Source: Symsagittifera roscoffensis
Lineage: Eukaryota; Xenacoelomorpha; Acoela; Convolutidae
Length of the DNA stretch: 64,000 bases
Direction of reading: 5' to 3'
NCBI RefSeq assembly: GCF_963678635.1
Contig: NC_087063.1
Coordinates: 80,523,574-80,587,573, forward strand
Position numbers and translations under genes: made by a program. The notes below the pieces were generated by a model. The model did not search any database. It was not told the DNA's origin and was given only the letters and a program-made list of their open reading frames with translations. Shown one piece after another: positions 11,273 through 22,167 of this stretch. Within the stretch, counting starts at the first letter, position 1; each line of letters starts with the position of its first letter.

Positions 11273-12779
11273 TGGAATTGTAAAAGTGATTAGTGATCCT
11301 AAATTAAGAACGTTTGTAATTCCATGCTTAGGGTCTATGGAAAAAATGATTATCATAAGATCCCATTTATGAAAATTGTATGATAACATTTTTATTGAGT
11401 TTTTTCAGGCAAACCTTTAAAAAGAGTTTTTTGGTAAGTTTAAATTAGCTTAACTCATTTTCTGATTAAATTAGGTCAAATTTGTCCTTTTTTTGACAAA
11501 AAATGTTCATCATGCGATTTCCATTCTATGAAAATGGTATGATAAGAATCTTTTCGAGAAACAACGTTTTTGTCCGAAAACTTTTCGAAAAAGCATTTAG
11601 CAAATTCAACTGAGCCTAAATGATACTTTATTAAAATTTGAAATCATTTTGATCATCAAATGTCTGGATTATTATTTTTTTAAAAATTACGCAATGTTGA
11701 TTACAACGGTTTGGACATGACAGCTAGGTATATAAAAATTAAGACGACCGAATTTTTTGGTAAAAGACTTTGACAAAACCTTATATTAAATCTTTATAAC
11801 CTTAGATTTTTTACCCCGAAAAGAGAGAGATATAAAACTTTTAAGTTTTTTTGTTATGACTATCACTTCAAGAGCAGTTTTCGGCTATCAACCAAAAGAA
11901 AGTTTTCAAGAAGATAACTACGAAATGATTCATAATTGTTTTCTGTTGATTGCCTGAAATTGCTTTGAAACTGATAATCAACAATGAACTCAATATGAGA
12001 CTGTTCAATATATTTTTTTATTTTCACCCAAAACCTTTACTTGATTCCAATAAAGTTTTTTTTGGCTGTCCTACTTATCCATTGAACTGGAAATCATCGA
12101 TGTTTTTTAAGTTTTTGTCTTCGAAGTTTCTAAAATTCTTTAGTTGTGGAATTTTTAATTTTTTGCAAAGTTTTCTCGACTAAAAACTGATAATTTCCAG
12201 TTCATTTCTTTGATATATAGGCGCTTAATTAGGTTATATTACTTATATTACTTTCTCTGTATCTGTTGGCCTAGAATTGCTTCAAGGCTGATAATTATCA
12301 GAAAATTCCGAAATTTTCTACTCTGATTTTAATTCTGATGATTATTAGTCATGCCCACAGTTTCATTGATTGTTTAGAATTTCATTGTGCAATTTTTTTT
12401 TATGATTTCACTTCACCTTTTTATAATCAGAATTAGTCTAATTTTTAAGTATTTTACAATATTGTTTCATAACTGAGAGGTCTGTTGAGTTTTTATTTTT
12501 TATTTCAGAAAACTTCAGATTATCTTCAAAGAGACTGCCAAAAAAACTTCGAAATCTTCGAAGATCCTGAAGGTAAAATTGCCCACTTTTCCTTTCAAAT
12601 CGTCAAAATCATTTAAGACATCTTTGCTATCTTTGTTTTTTTTCTTCAAGATTCTTTGAATTTTCTTGAAGAATCTTTGATATCTTCCAAAATACTTTGA
12701 CAAGAACTTGCCATCGCAGCCAAGATTTAACCGAGGTTCATCAAGATTTTTCAAAGCTAACAAAGATTGATGGACTTAA
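11273..12779. other. AT-rich, palindrome fragments, no supported gene
   Basis: Fragments of the TATGATAA / TTATCATA family occur at about 11330-11390 and 11500-11550. Open frames at 11950-12183 (plus) and 12515-12763 (minus) are Phe/Lys-rich low complexity. The minus one lies in a run of near-repeats of GAAGAT and TTCTTCAAGAT-like motifs. Confidence 0.4.
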
Positions 12780-13015
12780 GATTCCATTGAATGGAAAAAA
12801 TCTTTATCATACAATTCCATAGAATGGAAAAAATCATTATCAAACAACTCCATTGGATGAAAAAAATGCCTATCATACAATTCCATTGTATGAAAAAAAT
12901 GATTATCATGTGATTTTCATACAATTTTTTTATTCAATGGAATTATATGGAATCGTATGTAAGCAACTTTTGCATAGTATAGAATTGTATGATAAGCATT
13001 TTTGTCAACCCGAGA
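12780..13015. repeat. Cluster of imperfect palindromes, family end
   Basis: Five successive units of the type ATGGAAAAAAT..TTATCATACAATTCCAT, in alternating orientation, end with ATAAGCATTTTTGTCAACCCG. That last motif is the typical right end of the family seen at 30972 and 53919. The cluster could fold into one long cruciform. Confidence 0.6.
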
Positions 13016-13164
13016 AGTGACAGTTTTTCCAAAAAAAATACTCGTGTAGCAAAAATTCAACGCATTGAATCATAGTCTTTCAATAAAGCTGAAAGTGTTT
13101 CTAAAATGCATAATTGTTTACTAAATTTGGTGTTTTTGAGTAATTTAAGACTTCTTTGTTGCAG

Positions 13165-13279
13165 CTTTTGCCACAAACGAGGTGACTCAGTCTAAGCCGG
13201 CTGCTGCTTTGGCTACAAACTTCTTAGTGCGACTATTAAACATTGATGGACGATCTGACCTTTGCTCAATCATTTTTTG
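13165..13279 (+). CDS. Candidate internal exon, unknown gene
   Basis: A 115-bp segment of higher G+C lies between a good acceptor (TTGTTGCAG, AG at 13163-13164) and a donor (TTTG|GTAACG). One frame is open throughout and reads FATNEVTQSKPAAALATNFL then VRLLNIDGRSDLCSIIF. The exon begins with 2 nt of a split codon and ends with 2 nt. No family recognised. It could belong to the same plus-strand gene as the islands at 15533-16240, but the phases do not join directly, so at least one exon would be missing. Confidence 0.4.
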
Positions 13280-14249
13280 GTAACGCTATTTCTTTGCCAT
13301 TCCAGTGGTGAACTTTTGACAATCTAAATCAATATTGGTCTTTTACCAAAATCGGGCAAATTGGCTAGCTTCAACTTTTCATCCAGCAAGTTAAGCCATT
13401 TATAGAACTCAAAGTAACCTTCTTTGGTTTTCGATTGGACTCTTAAATGAAGCAAACAAACAAAATATACTTTTTTGCTAATTATTTGAACAATTTTGTT
13501 GCGTAATTCTAATCAATTTTTTTCGTCCTAAAAATCAACTTCAAAATTTTTCCCTAGCCGATTCATAAACTCCAGGGCGTCCTATGCCATATTTTGACCT
13601 GTCACCCCGAATTTTGACCCGTCAGTTTTGAATTCAGAGTTAGGATTAATAACCTAATTTCTTAGCAAGGCGATGGTACTTTTGCCTCACCAAGCAACGT
13701 GAATGGATCAGGTTGTTCCTCGAAATTACGACAAATACCCCTGAGTTTCTCACTACCTCTCATCCGTCTCCTCAGGGTCATCCAGCTTTTAAGTTGAGAC
13801 CGGCTACCGCAAACTAGATGAAAACTAATCACTGTTCATCTGTTCTAAAAACGATGATTAGGAGTAATGAACGTATTTTAGGACTTGCTGATATTTTTTT
13901 GCTCACTTTTAGCAAAAAAATCTTAAGATGTGCATAAAAATCTCTTATAACTATAGATGTGCATCGATACATATTGATGCAGTTATAAAAGCACTTAGGT
14001 ATACATGAACATTTTGAGTTCAATTGAAATTCATCAGCTAAAAGTGACGTAATTAGCACTCTCCAAATGCGAACAAGGAAATGGGTAAAAAAAACGTGAA
14101 CGATTTCTAGTTTCGAAAGTGGAATTTAATTTTAGGATTTTCAGCTGAATAAAAACTGTTTTTATTGATATAGTTTTTTCAAGTTGGGCTAAAGTTATCC
14201 GAAAATTGCCTATCATAAACTGCTCTAGAAATTCAAAGAGCTCAGTCAG

Positions 14250-14289
<40 letters not shown>

Positions 14290-15096
14290 GTTCTCAACTT
14301 TTGCGAAGGAGTTCCTGGATAACATGGGTTTTCTGAACGGGGTTCGTGTCGTAAAAATAACAATCAACAGACTTTTTTGGAAGAAAAATCCATCGTTTTT
14401 AAAAGCCTGTCAGAACTTCTAGTAAGATCGCTGAAATCTTTTTTTGTCTACTCCCTATGAACTGTTGTTAAAAAAGAAGAATAGCAGGTCGTTGTGCAGA
14501 GACTTGAGAATGTTTCAACTTTAATTTTTTAAAGTAAATTAACAAATATAAACATAAAAATGGGTTTATGGGGTCTCAATTAACGCCTAAATAGATGATA
14601 GCTCGACTGGCGATTGTAAAGAGTTACAATTTGCCAACTTATTCACTTCGAAAATCAAACAAAAATCAAAATAATATTTTTCCGAGAATCAAAAAATTTC
14701 AAATTTTTTTTATTGCAGCTCAAATCACAGCTGAAAGAGCTTCAATCGGATCACGTTTGCGATTAGCGATCGTTATCAATCAAAACAGAGATTTTTCAGG
14801 ATAGCAATTTTTCTAACAGAATCACTGAATCCTTGCGTAAATTTTCTCAGCGTCGCTGTTTTTGTCAACCAGCAGACGTACTTTAATCATGTTTGTATTT
14901 AAAATACCTGTTCTTTTCGTTTTCTATTGTTTCTTGTACCTGTTCTATTCGTGTTTTAACGTTTCTTGCAAATTTGATGACTCTGATTTCAGATTTTTTT
15001 TTCACAATAACTGGAAATTTTCATCAAAAGTTTTTTGCTTAGATTAGTTTTTCGTTTATGTTACAGTCCTCTATGTAATAATCACCTAGTTACACG
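13280..15096. other. No supported gene; possible micro-exon
   Basis: Mostly AT-rich. A short exon-like piece follows TTTATTGCAG at 14720 and reads LKSQLKELQSDH before GTTTGC; it is coiled-coil-like but only about 36 bp. The 109-codon minus frame at 14034-14363 is created by the CT repeat (Arg-Glu repeats) and is rejected. Confidence 0.35.
14249..14285 (+). repeat. (CT)n microsatellite
   Basis: About 37 bp of almost uninterrupted CT dinucleotides. Confidence 0.95.
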
Positions 15097-15345
15097 CAGT
15101 GGAGCGCGAGCCGAAAAACTTATTTTTGTGGTCAAAATTTTCCAAAAAGGTCCTAAAAACGTCTTTTTTGGCCGGTTTTTAAAAAAAACTACCTACAGCA
15201 CAGAAAACTTGGGGCACAATAAGGGTCTTTATAGTATTTTCGGAGAGCTCGAAAAATCAAATTGATCGACCTAAAAAAGGGGCCGCAAAACTCTAAAATT
15301 ATTTTAAGAAAACCAACCCCGAAAAAATGTGTGCGCACGCCACTG
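15097..15345. mobile_element. 249-bp hAT-like MITE, degenerate
   Basis: The left end CAGTGGAGCGCGAGCC and right end GTGCGCACGCCACTG are imperfect inverted repeats of the CAGTGGCG type common to hAT elements. The interior contains A-rich blocks resembling the GGCCAAAAA / TTTTTGGCC motifs of the 32763 MITE. No clean 8-bp target duplication is visible. Confidence 0.45.
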
Positions 15346-15532
15346 CTAGAGATAAATGGACCTCTTGACTCCAGAAATAGCCATTTATCACCGATTGACC
15401 TTGGTGTTCAAATAGTCGGCCAGCGGTTCCGAGTTGTTTCAGTTTTTTGTGTAAATTGAAAATATATCAGTCGTTTATTGCAGATCAAAGAAAGACTATT
15501 TGTGTGAGTAGTTTTGTGTTCTGTGTTTTCAG

Positions 15533-15867
15533 AGCCCAAAATAGACGGGCGAGTGATGTACTACTTGACCTTCGATGACTCGGTCAGTCTGAAGGTGATC
15601 AGCGTCCTCCGTCAGCATTGGCAGGGCAGTCCAGTGTCGCAGAACCCAACAGTGGAAACCACACTGTCTTGTCAGACGGTCACACCCTCCGCACTCATCC
15701 TCGCCCGGGAGCATGGGGAGTGAGGTAGGGGAGGATGATGGTGTGGACCACGGCCTCCAGATGTAACCCTTGCCCATGGACCAGAGTGGGCAGGCGAGTG
15801 GCCATGGGATTGGATTCCAGGAAGACCTGTTGTTATGGACCAATCATCGGATTATGGACTGGCTCAG
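15533..15867 (+). pseudogene. GC-rich coding-like island, unknown protein, interrupted
   Basis: A sharply G+C-rich block lies between the acceptor TGTGTTTTCAG and the donor GGCTCAG|GTGCAT. One plus frame spans it: SEPKIDGRVMYYLTFDDSVS, then HWQGSPVSQNP, and after two TGA codons (15721-15723, 15736-15738) a segment DVTLAHGPEWAGEWPWDW ending at the donor. The two stops make this a pseudogene, a wrongly joined pair of exons or, much less likely, UGA recoding. The opposite strand is also open over 15529-15843, so the coding strand is not certain. No family recognised. Confidence 0.35.
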
Positions 15868-16080
15868 GTGCATTTAGATTATATGCATAAATGTTAAGCT
15901 TTAATTCAATAAGATTGAAAATATTAATTATTTTTACAAATGAATGGCTGAAAGCTAGCGTGTATACATTATTCGGCAGCTTTTGAAGCCACTTCAACTA
16001 AAAAATTTAATTCTGGTTGGGTTTATTTGTTTGGTTGTTTTCTGAGTTAAAGCACTGTATCCTTGTGTAGGCAGTGGAAG

Positions 16081-16240
16081 GCACGGGGGTCTGATGATTC
16101 TGAAGCCGAGGTTTGTGGGGGATACACTGGCCGATGTGTTCTGTATCCCCAACAGCAAGACTCGCATTAGGAGACACCTAGTCGCCCAGTTCAAAAGACT
16201 AGTGGGCGCCCCCTGTGAGGAACTGAAGCGAAAGAACTGA
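16081..16240 (+). CDS. Candidate 3'-terminal exon, unknown protein
   Basis: A second G+C-rich island follows the acceptor CCTTGTGTAG. The open plus frame reads LMILKPRFVGDTLADVF, then CIPNSKTRIRRHLVAQFKRL, and ends at a TGA (16238-16240), with AATAAA 22 bp later (16262-16267). It probably belongs with 15533-15867, but the split-codon phases do not match without assuming another acceptor. A minus frame also spans the block. No family recognised; an old transposon fragment is possible. Confidence 0.35.
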
Positions 16241-16967
16241 AGCGACAGCAATACTTGTCGAAATAAAACTACATTTATTTTGAATATAAACTGATATAAT
16301 TTCTGATATAATCGATTTGTTTTTACTTTTCTTAAATGCGGGTAGTTTTGAAAGTGGAATTTAAATTTTAGATTTCAAGCGGAGTAAAAATTTTTTCTGT
16401 TTCCCAGTTTGGGTTAATGTTAATAAAAAAGCCAATCATAAGTCGTTCTGTTCTAGAAATTCAAAGAGCTTGAAAGTCATCTTTTTTCTTTGAAGTTGAG
16501 ATTTTATCAACAGAGTCAGTGTTTTTCTTATGTTTATTTGCGTTCATTACTGTTTTCCAATCTTCGATTGGCTTTGCTTTAAAATTTTCATTTGCTACGT
16601 TCTTACCGAATAGTGGATACAATAGCCCTGTAAGAAGATAACTTTTAAAAATTCCAATACGGAGTTTAGGTATTTGCAGAAAAACTACAGCTTTATTGCA
16701 GATATTGCAGACTTATATTTATTGGCGTTATTCTTTAATTTTAAATTAAAGTACTATATTTTTTTTGCTTCTGATTTTCTAACGTTTTTTAACTCCCAGC
16801 TCACTGAAAAAAAAAATTGCTAATCAGTCTCGGAGCTTGAGTGACGTAAAAATTGACAAATTTGGTGAGGTAAGAAGCCTCTTGATTTGAACTATGATCT
16901 CCGTAAGAATAGAAAGTGGAAATGCAAATTTCGTAAAAGGTTCCCGCATCCAGTTTCAAGCGTTAAT

Positions 16968-17471
16968 AATCGATTTTATTATGGTATTTGTTCCACTTTC
17001 ACAAAAATCGATTATAAACTCTCTTTTTGAAATCAAATATAATCAATTATAATACATTAAAATTGATCATAATCGATTCTTTTGTCCGAATTTCTTATTT
17101 ATTTGTTTTGCAGGAAAATCCATTATAATCGATTATAAATTTTTATAATACTTTTTGTTTGCCCATTTTGTCTTCAACTTTCCACCTGAGTTGCATATAT
17201 TTTACGCTTTTCTTCGACGTTGGTAACAGTTCTCATTGTTTTAACAGTTCTCAAACCAAATCAAAATTGTAACGTTATTTTTTCAATTTTTCTTGACTAT
17301 AGTTGCTTCGTGATGCACATTTGAATTTTTTTGAGCAGCAAATTATCAGCACACTGCTTTAGTTTCATGATTTGTATAAAAGTGTCATACTTCAGCAACT
17401 TAGGAGAATATAAGATATTTGAGTAAAAAATATAATCAATTATAATTGATTATAGTTGTTTATAATGTCAC
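16968..17471. promoter_or_regulatory. Cluster of ATAATCGATTATAA-like palindromes
   Basis: At least six palindromic or half-palindromic motifs of the type ATAATCGATTAT, ATAATCAATTATAA and ATCATAATCGATTC occur within 500 bp. They combine TAAT homeodomain cores with ATCGAT, the core bound by Onecut/Cut-type factors. This could be a regulatory element or a derived satellite; nothing else in the sequence decides. Confidence 0.3.
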
Positions 17472-18599
17472 GAAAAATTTTATCATTATAATGGATTGAA
17501 AATTATTTGAACATCTAAAATTGGCGCTTATAATTAAATACAGTTTCGATAAAAGTACAATTATATTTAGAGTACAATCCATTGTTTTTAGTGAGTGCGG
17601 GTTATTTTACTAAGCTTATCACTAAATCTCACTGTTTATCATGAATCATAGAAAGAGATGTTTTTGAAATTGTATAAAAGTAACAAAAATTTTTGTTCAA
17701 TTTGAAGTTTTTTCTATTTTAGCAATGAAAACTGTGCTTGAAAAACTTGTGCTGCCATAACGTACATTGCTAATCGAGTCAACGATGGCGTCCACGTTTT
17801 TTATAGTTTTTGCTCTAAAGTCAAGAAAAAAAAATTAACTTCAGATGGGCAGAATCTTTCTGTTGCAAAATATTGAGTGATTTTTGACCTTAAAACAAAA
17901 CCTATATTTTCTGGCGTGATGCGCCAAATAGTAACTGCTGCAACAATCTGTACCAAGAGACGTTTTCTATTTGTGGTGGGTAACTATTATTATTTAGTCA
18001 CATTCCGATACACTGAATTGCTAACATGAGGCATTAAAAATTGCTCTTAGTTCGTTAAAGTGTTTTTGGGTAGTTGCGAAATTAAAATACAGTTTTCTAT
18101 TGCATCAAAAGCATCAAGGGAAATATAGAATTCTAACCCTTAATTGAATCTCTGTTAGTAAACATTCCAAATTCTGTTATCAGCAACACTGTAACCTAAA
18201 TCTGTTAACACTATAAGCAAGTATTTTGATCCAAATGATGTCTCTAGAGAGAACCATCAGCGAACGCGTTAAAAGAGACGTGAAAAAATTTTGAAAATGA
18301 AAACTCTCTACATGTGCTAAAAGTCTGCATGTAAGTTTCTGATTTTCGCATTTGCATGTACAGGAGCGAAAAAGTTAATACATATTAGGTTCTATTTTGG
18401 AGAAAAAAAGAAGTGCGGAAAGAATGAGCAGAGGCCGTTCGTTTCTCTCACGATTTGTGAGTTTTTGAGACAAATCAAAGTTACTGTTGAATCAAACCTG
18501 TTTTATGCAATCTTCTATTTTTTTCCCAGTTTTCAGAATACAAAACTTAAACCGGTTGCCAAAAACCAATAACTTTCGAGTTAAAATACCCAGAGAAAA
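17472..18599. other. No gene recognised
   Basis: AT-rich sequence; no exon, RNA gene or clear repeat boundary seen. Confidence 0.4.
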
Positions 18600-19190
18600 T
18601 TAACTTCACTTTGGAACCTCAAATGATGCTTTATTTTATATGGCTAGATAAACTTTGGTTTGAAAATTTTGTTAGTTGAGAAAAAAAGCCTGTTTTTTCA
18701 TAATTTTTTTTTATCTTAGCAAATGAAATAAAAATTTAAAAATCGTGTTTACAATAAAATACTTTTCTGTGATTTTTGGCTTTTTTGGGTGACAAACTCA
18801 TCCTGGACTACGTTATAAACACAAAAAGTCAAACTTTGCATGCAAAGTTATTTTTTCGCAAAAATTTATATTTGAGCACAAGAGCGAGTTTGCAACCTAA
18901 AAAGTGATAAAAAATTTTTGCCTCCAAATTGTGTTTTCGCTGATGAAAAATGCATATCATACAGTTTTCATATATGAAAATTGTATGATCAGCATTTTTT
19001 TGACCAAAACTAAAATCATGTTTTTGAGAGTCAAAATGCATTCTTTCAATAAATTTTTTTTTAAACTCATGTAAATTCATCCAGAAACATCGTTAAAACA
19101 ATTTTGAAGTTTTTATTTTTTTTCTATAGCAAAAAGCTTCTCATACAATTTTCATATATGAAATTATTAAGATAAGCATTTTTTTGATCA
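18600..19190 (-). repeat. Inverted copy of the palindrome-rich family
   Basis: The reverse complement matches 2492-2880 and 8630-8960 (TTGCAACC block, CATCCTGGACTACGTT block, CTAGATAAACTTTGG block). It carries two stem-loop units, TCATATATGAAAATTGTATG near 18970 and a second near 19140-19180. Confidence 0.6.
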
Positions 19191-20250
19191 AAATTAAAAT
19201 CATATTTTTAATGAGCAGAATGATTCAAAAGATGGAAATAGAACAAAAGTATTTCACTGAAAAAAAAATAATACAGTTTTTAAAGCAATGATAAGCAATT
19301 TTTCCATTGTCGCCATTTATGAACCCGGGCAGCTTTCGATATCTGACAATTAACTTCGACATCGTAAAATTTCTTATGAAATTATTCATTTTGCTGGCAC
19401 TTGTGTTATTCTAAACAATTGAACGCTTGAGCGTTTAATTGCTTGAACATTTACATGAGCGAAAACCTCTCAATCATTTCAATCACAGTTGGTTGAGAGG
19501 ATTTGGAGTGTCGAATGTCTCGACCCAAACGTGAAGAAGCTTTCATCTTCCAGATCTTTGGAATCAGTTTAAAAGTTCTCGCGATAAATGGCAAAAAAAA
19601 ACAGATAACTCAATGGAAGTCTGTCATCGTGTTGTCTAGATGGGAATTGGTTGCACTCACACAAACATCCTTAAGCGCATTGATTTTTTTTCAAAAAAAG
19701 GTGTAAATTAAAAAGTTTTAAAAGTTTTATTAAAATACAATAAAGTCGCTTTTGCATTTTTCAGATCGGGGGGGTTTTCAGATCTGAAATTTTTTGTTTC
19801 AGATCCATTTTTCAGTTCTGAAATTTCTAAATTCTGATCAACATCTGAACGAACGAAAAAGAATTTCAGATGTGAGATTCAACTTTTGTGAGAAAAAAAA
19901 GGATTTCACATTTGTACAGAAAATCCCCTGGGTACGGACGCCATTATATTATATTGATGACTATAGTTGTTGACGTAGAATTGCCTGCCAGTGATATCGT
20001 TGACACACTATTTCCATCTAAATTACCAGGTTAATTTATTATACGTTCAAGCTAGATGAAGTTTTTGGTTAATGTTTTGAGCGTCCATAATGCATGTGCT
20101 ACTCGCGACGTGTTTGATCTTCCTTAAGTCATCTAGGGAGGAACAAGCATAATTTATTAATTAATTTTCGAGGAACATGGTTTTTTCCTTTGAATATATT
20201 TTGCTTTTTTCAACCTATCGCTTCTTTAACGATTATTTCTGGATTTCAGA
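19191..20250. other. No gene recognised; flank of the RT relic
   Basis: AT-rich. A short unit around 19770-19870 repeats CAGATCTGAAATTT-type words (TTTCAGATC), apparently local duplication. The motif GGATTTCAG lies directly upstream of the open frame at 20251 and could be an acceptor or just its 5' boundary. Confidence 0.4.
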
Positions 20251-20631
20251 GTGGCCCGTGCTCTGGAAGAGTTCGAGTTTGGTTCGAGGAACGCTCGTAA
20301 TATCATGAGGTGGACTCAGAGAATTATCAAACCACCTAGTTATCTGGGGTATAATTCTGATTCGCAGCGCACTGTTTCCAATACCAGCGGGTTTGAAGTG
20401 GAAGACTTGTTAATATCACAAGATAACAATGACCGCGTTTATGTTACACCGACAAGCAATGGCTGCACAGGATTAACTCAAGCCATGCAAGACCTGCAAA
20501 TAGAAGATGTGATACCAGAAACTGATCCGAATCTTGAAAGCCATGACGAAGACATAATGATGGAAGCATTCGGTGCGTCACTTGACAAATCAACTAGTCT
20601 TGATCATCCATTTGGACTGAAAGATGGGTGA
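20251..20631 (+). pseudogene. N-terminal segment of the RT-bearing ORF
   Basis: The open frame has no ATG at its start (first codon GTG after GGATTTCAG). It encodes about 126 acidic residues with the motif EDIMMEAFG near the end and no recognised domain. It ends at a TGA overlapping, in GTGA (20628-20631), the first codon of the next frame, so the two are probably one ORF broken by a frameshift. Confidence 0.5.
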
Positions 20632-21467
20632 AAAGTGTACGGTTGCCAAAAAGACTATATACTTTGCCTAATGGTAACATTGGTAGGAAGTACTTGAACC
20701 TCCTGACACATGAACTGAAGCTTCTTTCTACCACTGCTGATTCCACTTCAGAAAAAATTCTTGTGATTAATCATGTTTTGTCACAAAGAGATCCAATGAT
20801 CAAAGCATCAAAAGACATTCGAACACTTATTGGACGGCGCATTGAAGACTGGAAGGAAAACAAATTCGACAAGTTGTTGGCGGAAGCAGTGAGATGTGGC
20901 AAAAAGAAACAAATAAATCAAGATAATTTGGACGACAAACATGTCTGGAAAGTGTTTACTTCATTAATGATGAAAGGCAAAGTGAGAAGCGCTATGCGGT
21001 GGCTCTCGGAGAGAGCAAGCGAGGGTGTGCTTGATCCGATGCAAGAGGTGAAGAAAGGTGTGATCGTTTTAGAGACTTTGAAGTCAAAGCATCCAGAGCC
21101 ACACAAGTCACATCTCTCTTCGCGATTGCAAGTGCCAGTTTTACCCGACTTTGAAGATGTTATAATCCGTTCTGCTTCCATTGAAAAGACGACACGTTCT
21201 TTGCAGGGCAGTTCGGGAGCTTCGGGAACAGATTCTGAGCATTGGCAGACGGTTTTATTACGTCACTGGGCTCACATTTTACACTTGAGAGACGAAGTTG
21301 CAACTCTCGCCACAAAAAAGTGCAATCAAATCTTACCATGGTCGAAAGTGCAAGCACTGGTTTCTGGAAGATTTATTGCGATTGTTAAATGTCCTGGCGT
21401 GCGACCTATTGGCATAGGTGAGTGTCTACGGAGAATATTCAGCTTGTGGGCTGAAAACTGGCGTTGA
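20628..21467 (+). pseudogene. Linker and fingers region of the RT ORF
   Basis: 279 codons open. In family terms this is the segment between the N-terminus and the palm: basic LPKRLYTLPNGNIGRKYLN start, a helical middle, the SGASGTDSEHW motif, and VSGRFIAIVKCPGVRPIGIG followed by ECLRRI. The motif is the RT2-like signature of this family. Directly after RRI the frame is lost, and about 25 residues expected before the next conserved block are missing. Confidence 0.7.
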
Positions 21468-22163
21468 AGGTGCAATTCATGCGCTCTGTGATGTTTTTGA
21501 TGACAACAAGGAAGATGGCTGTGGCATGCTGTTGAAGGATGCATCAAATGCTTTCAACTTGCTCAATCGTGAAACAGCGTTGTGGAATGCTCGAATATTG
21601 TGACCTAGATGTTCTAGATTTCTCTTCAATACTTACAGAGACTTCGCGTCGCTTTTCGTTACTGGCGCCAATGAAATGATATACAGTAGGAAGGAACCAC
21701 GCAGGGAGACCCACTGACAATGTTCTCCTATGGTGTTTCACTTCTTCCCCTGATTTGGAAGCTGAAGGATCCCAACAATGTGTTACAAAGTTGGTATGCT
21801 GATGATTCTGCGGCCATAGCAAAACTCAAGCAATTGGAGATATGGCTCACAAACTTGATTTAGGAAGGTCCCGCCTTCGGTTACTTTCCAGAGCCTTCCA
21901 ATATTTTTCTGGTTGTAGATAAACAGTATGCTGAAGAAGCGAGTCACATATTTGACAAGTACTCGATTACTATAGTGGAAGGGAAGAAGTTTTTGGGCGG
22001 TTTCATTAAAGACGGAAATGAGAAGGACATCTACCTGAAAAAGAAAGAACTTGAATGGGTAGAAAAAATTGAGAAACTTTACTTTGTGGCAAAAACAGAA
22101 CCACAAAGGGCTTTATCAGGACTGACTAAGTCCCTACAAGCGGAAAGGATTTTTTTGCCATAA
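21448..22163 (+). pseudogene. Reverse transcriptase palm domain, broken
   Basis: Motif A, LLKDASNAFNLLNRE, has its aspartate at 21538-21540 (frame 1). After a stop at 21601-21603 and frame changes, motif B GTTQGDPLT is at 21693-21719 and motif C WYADDSAA at 21792-21815 with both aspartates (21801-21806), both in frame 3. An in-frame TAG at 21861-21863 interrupts the block preceding EGPAFGYFPEPS. KFLGGFI, the thumb-proximal motif, follows at about 21994-22014, then a helical stretch to the TAA at 22161-22163. Confidence 0.8.
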
Positions 22164-22167
22164 TGTT

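Noticed and set aside
14020-14060. Hammerhead ribozyme core on the minus strand (CTGATGA)
   Set aside because: The GAAA half of the core and the expected helices are missing; other CTGATGA sites in the window also fail.
14034-14363. 109-codon minus frame with Arg-Glu repeats
   Set aside because: The repeat part is produced by the CT microsatellite and the rest is AT-rich low complexity.
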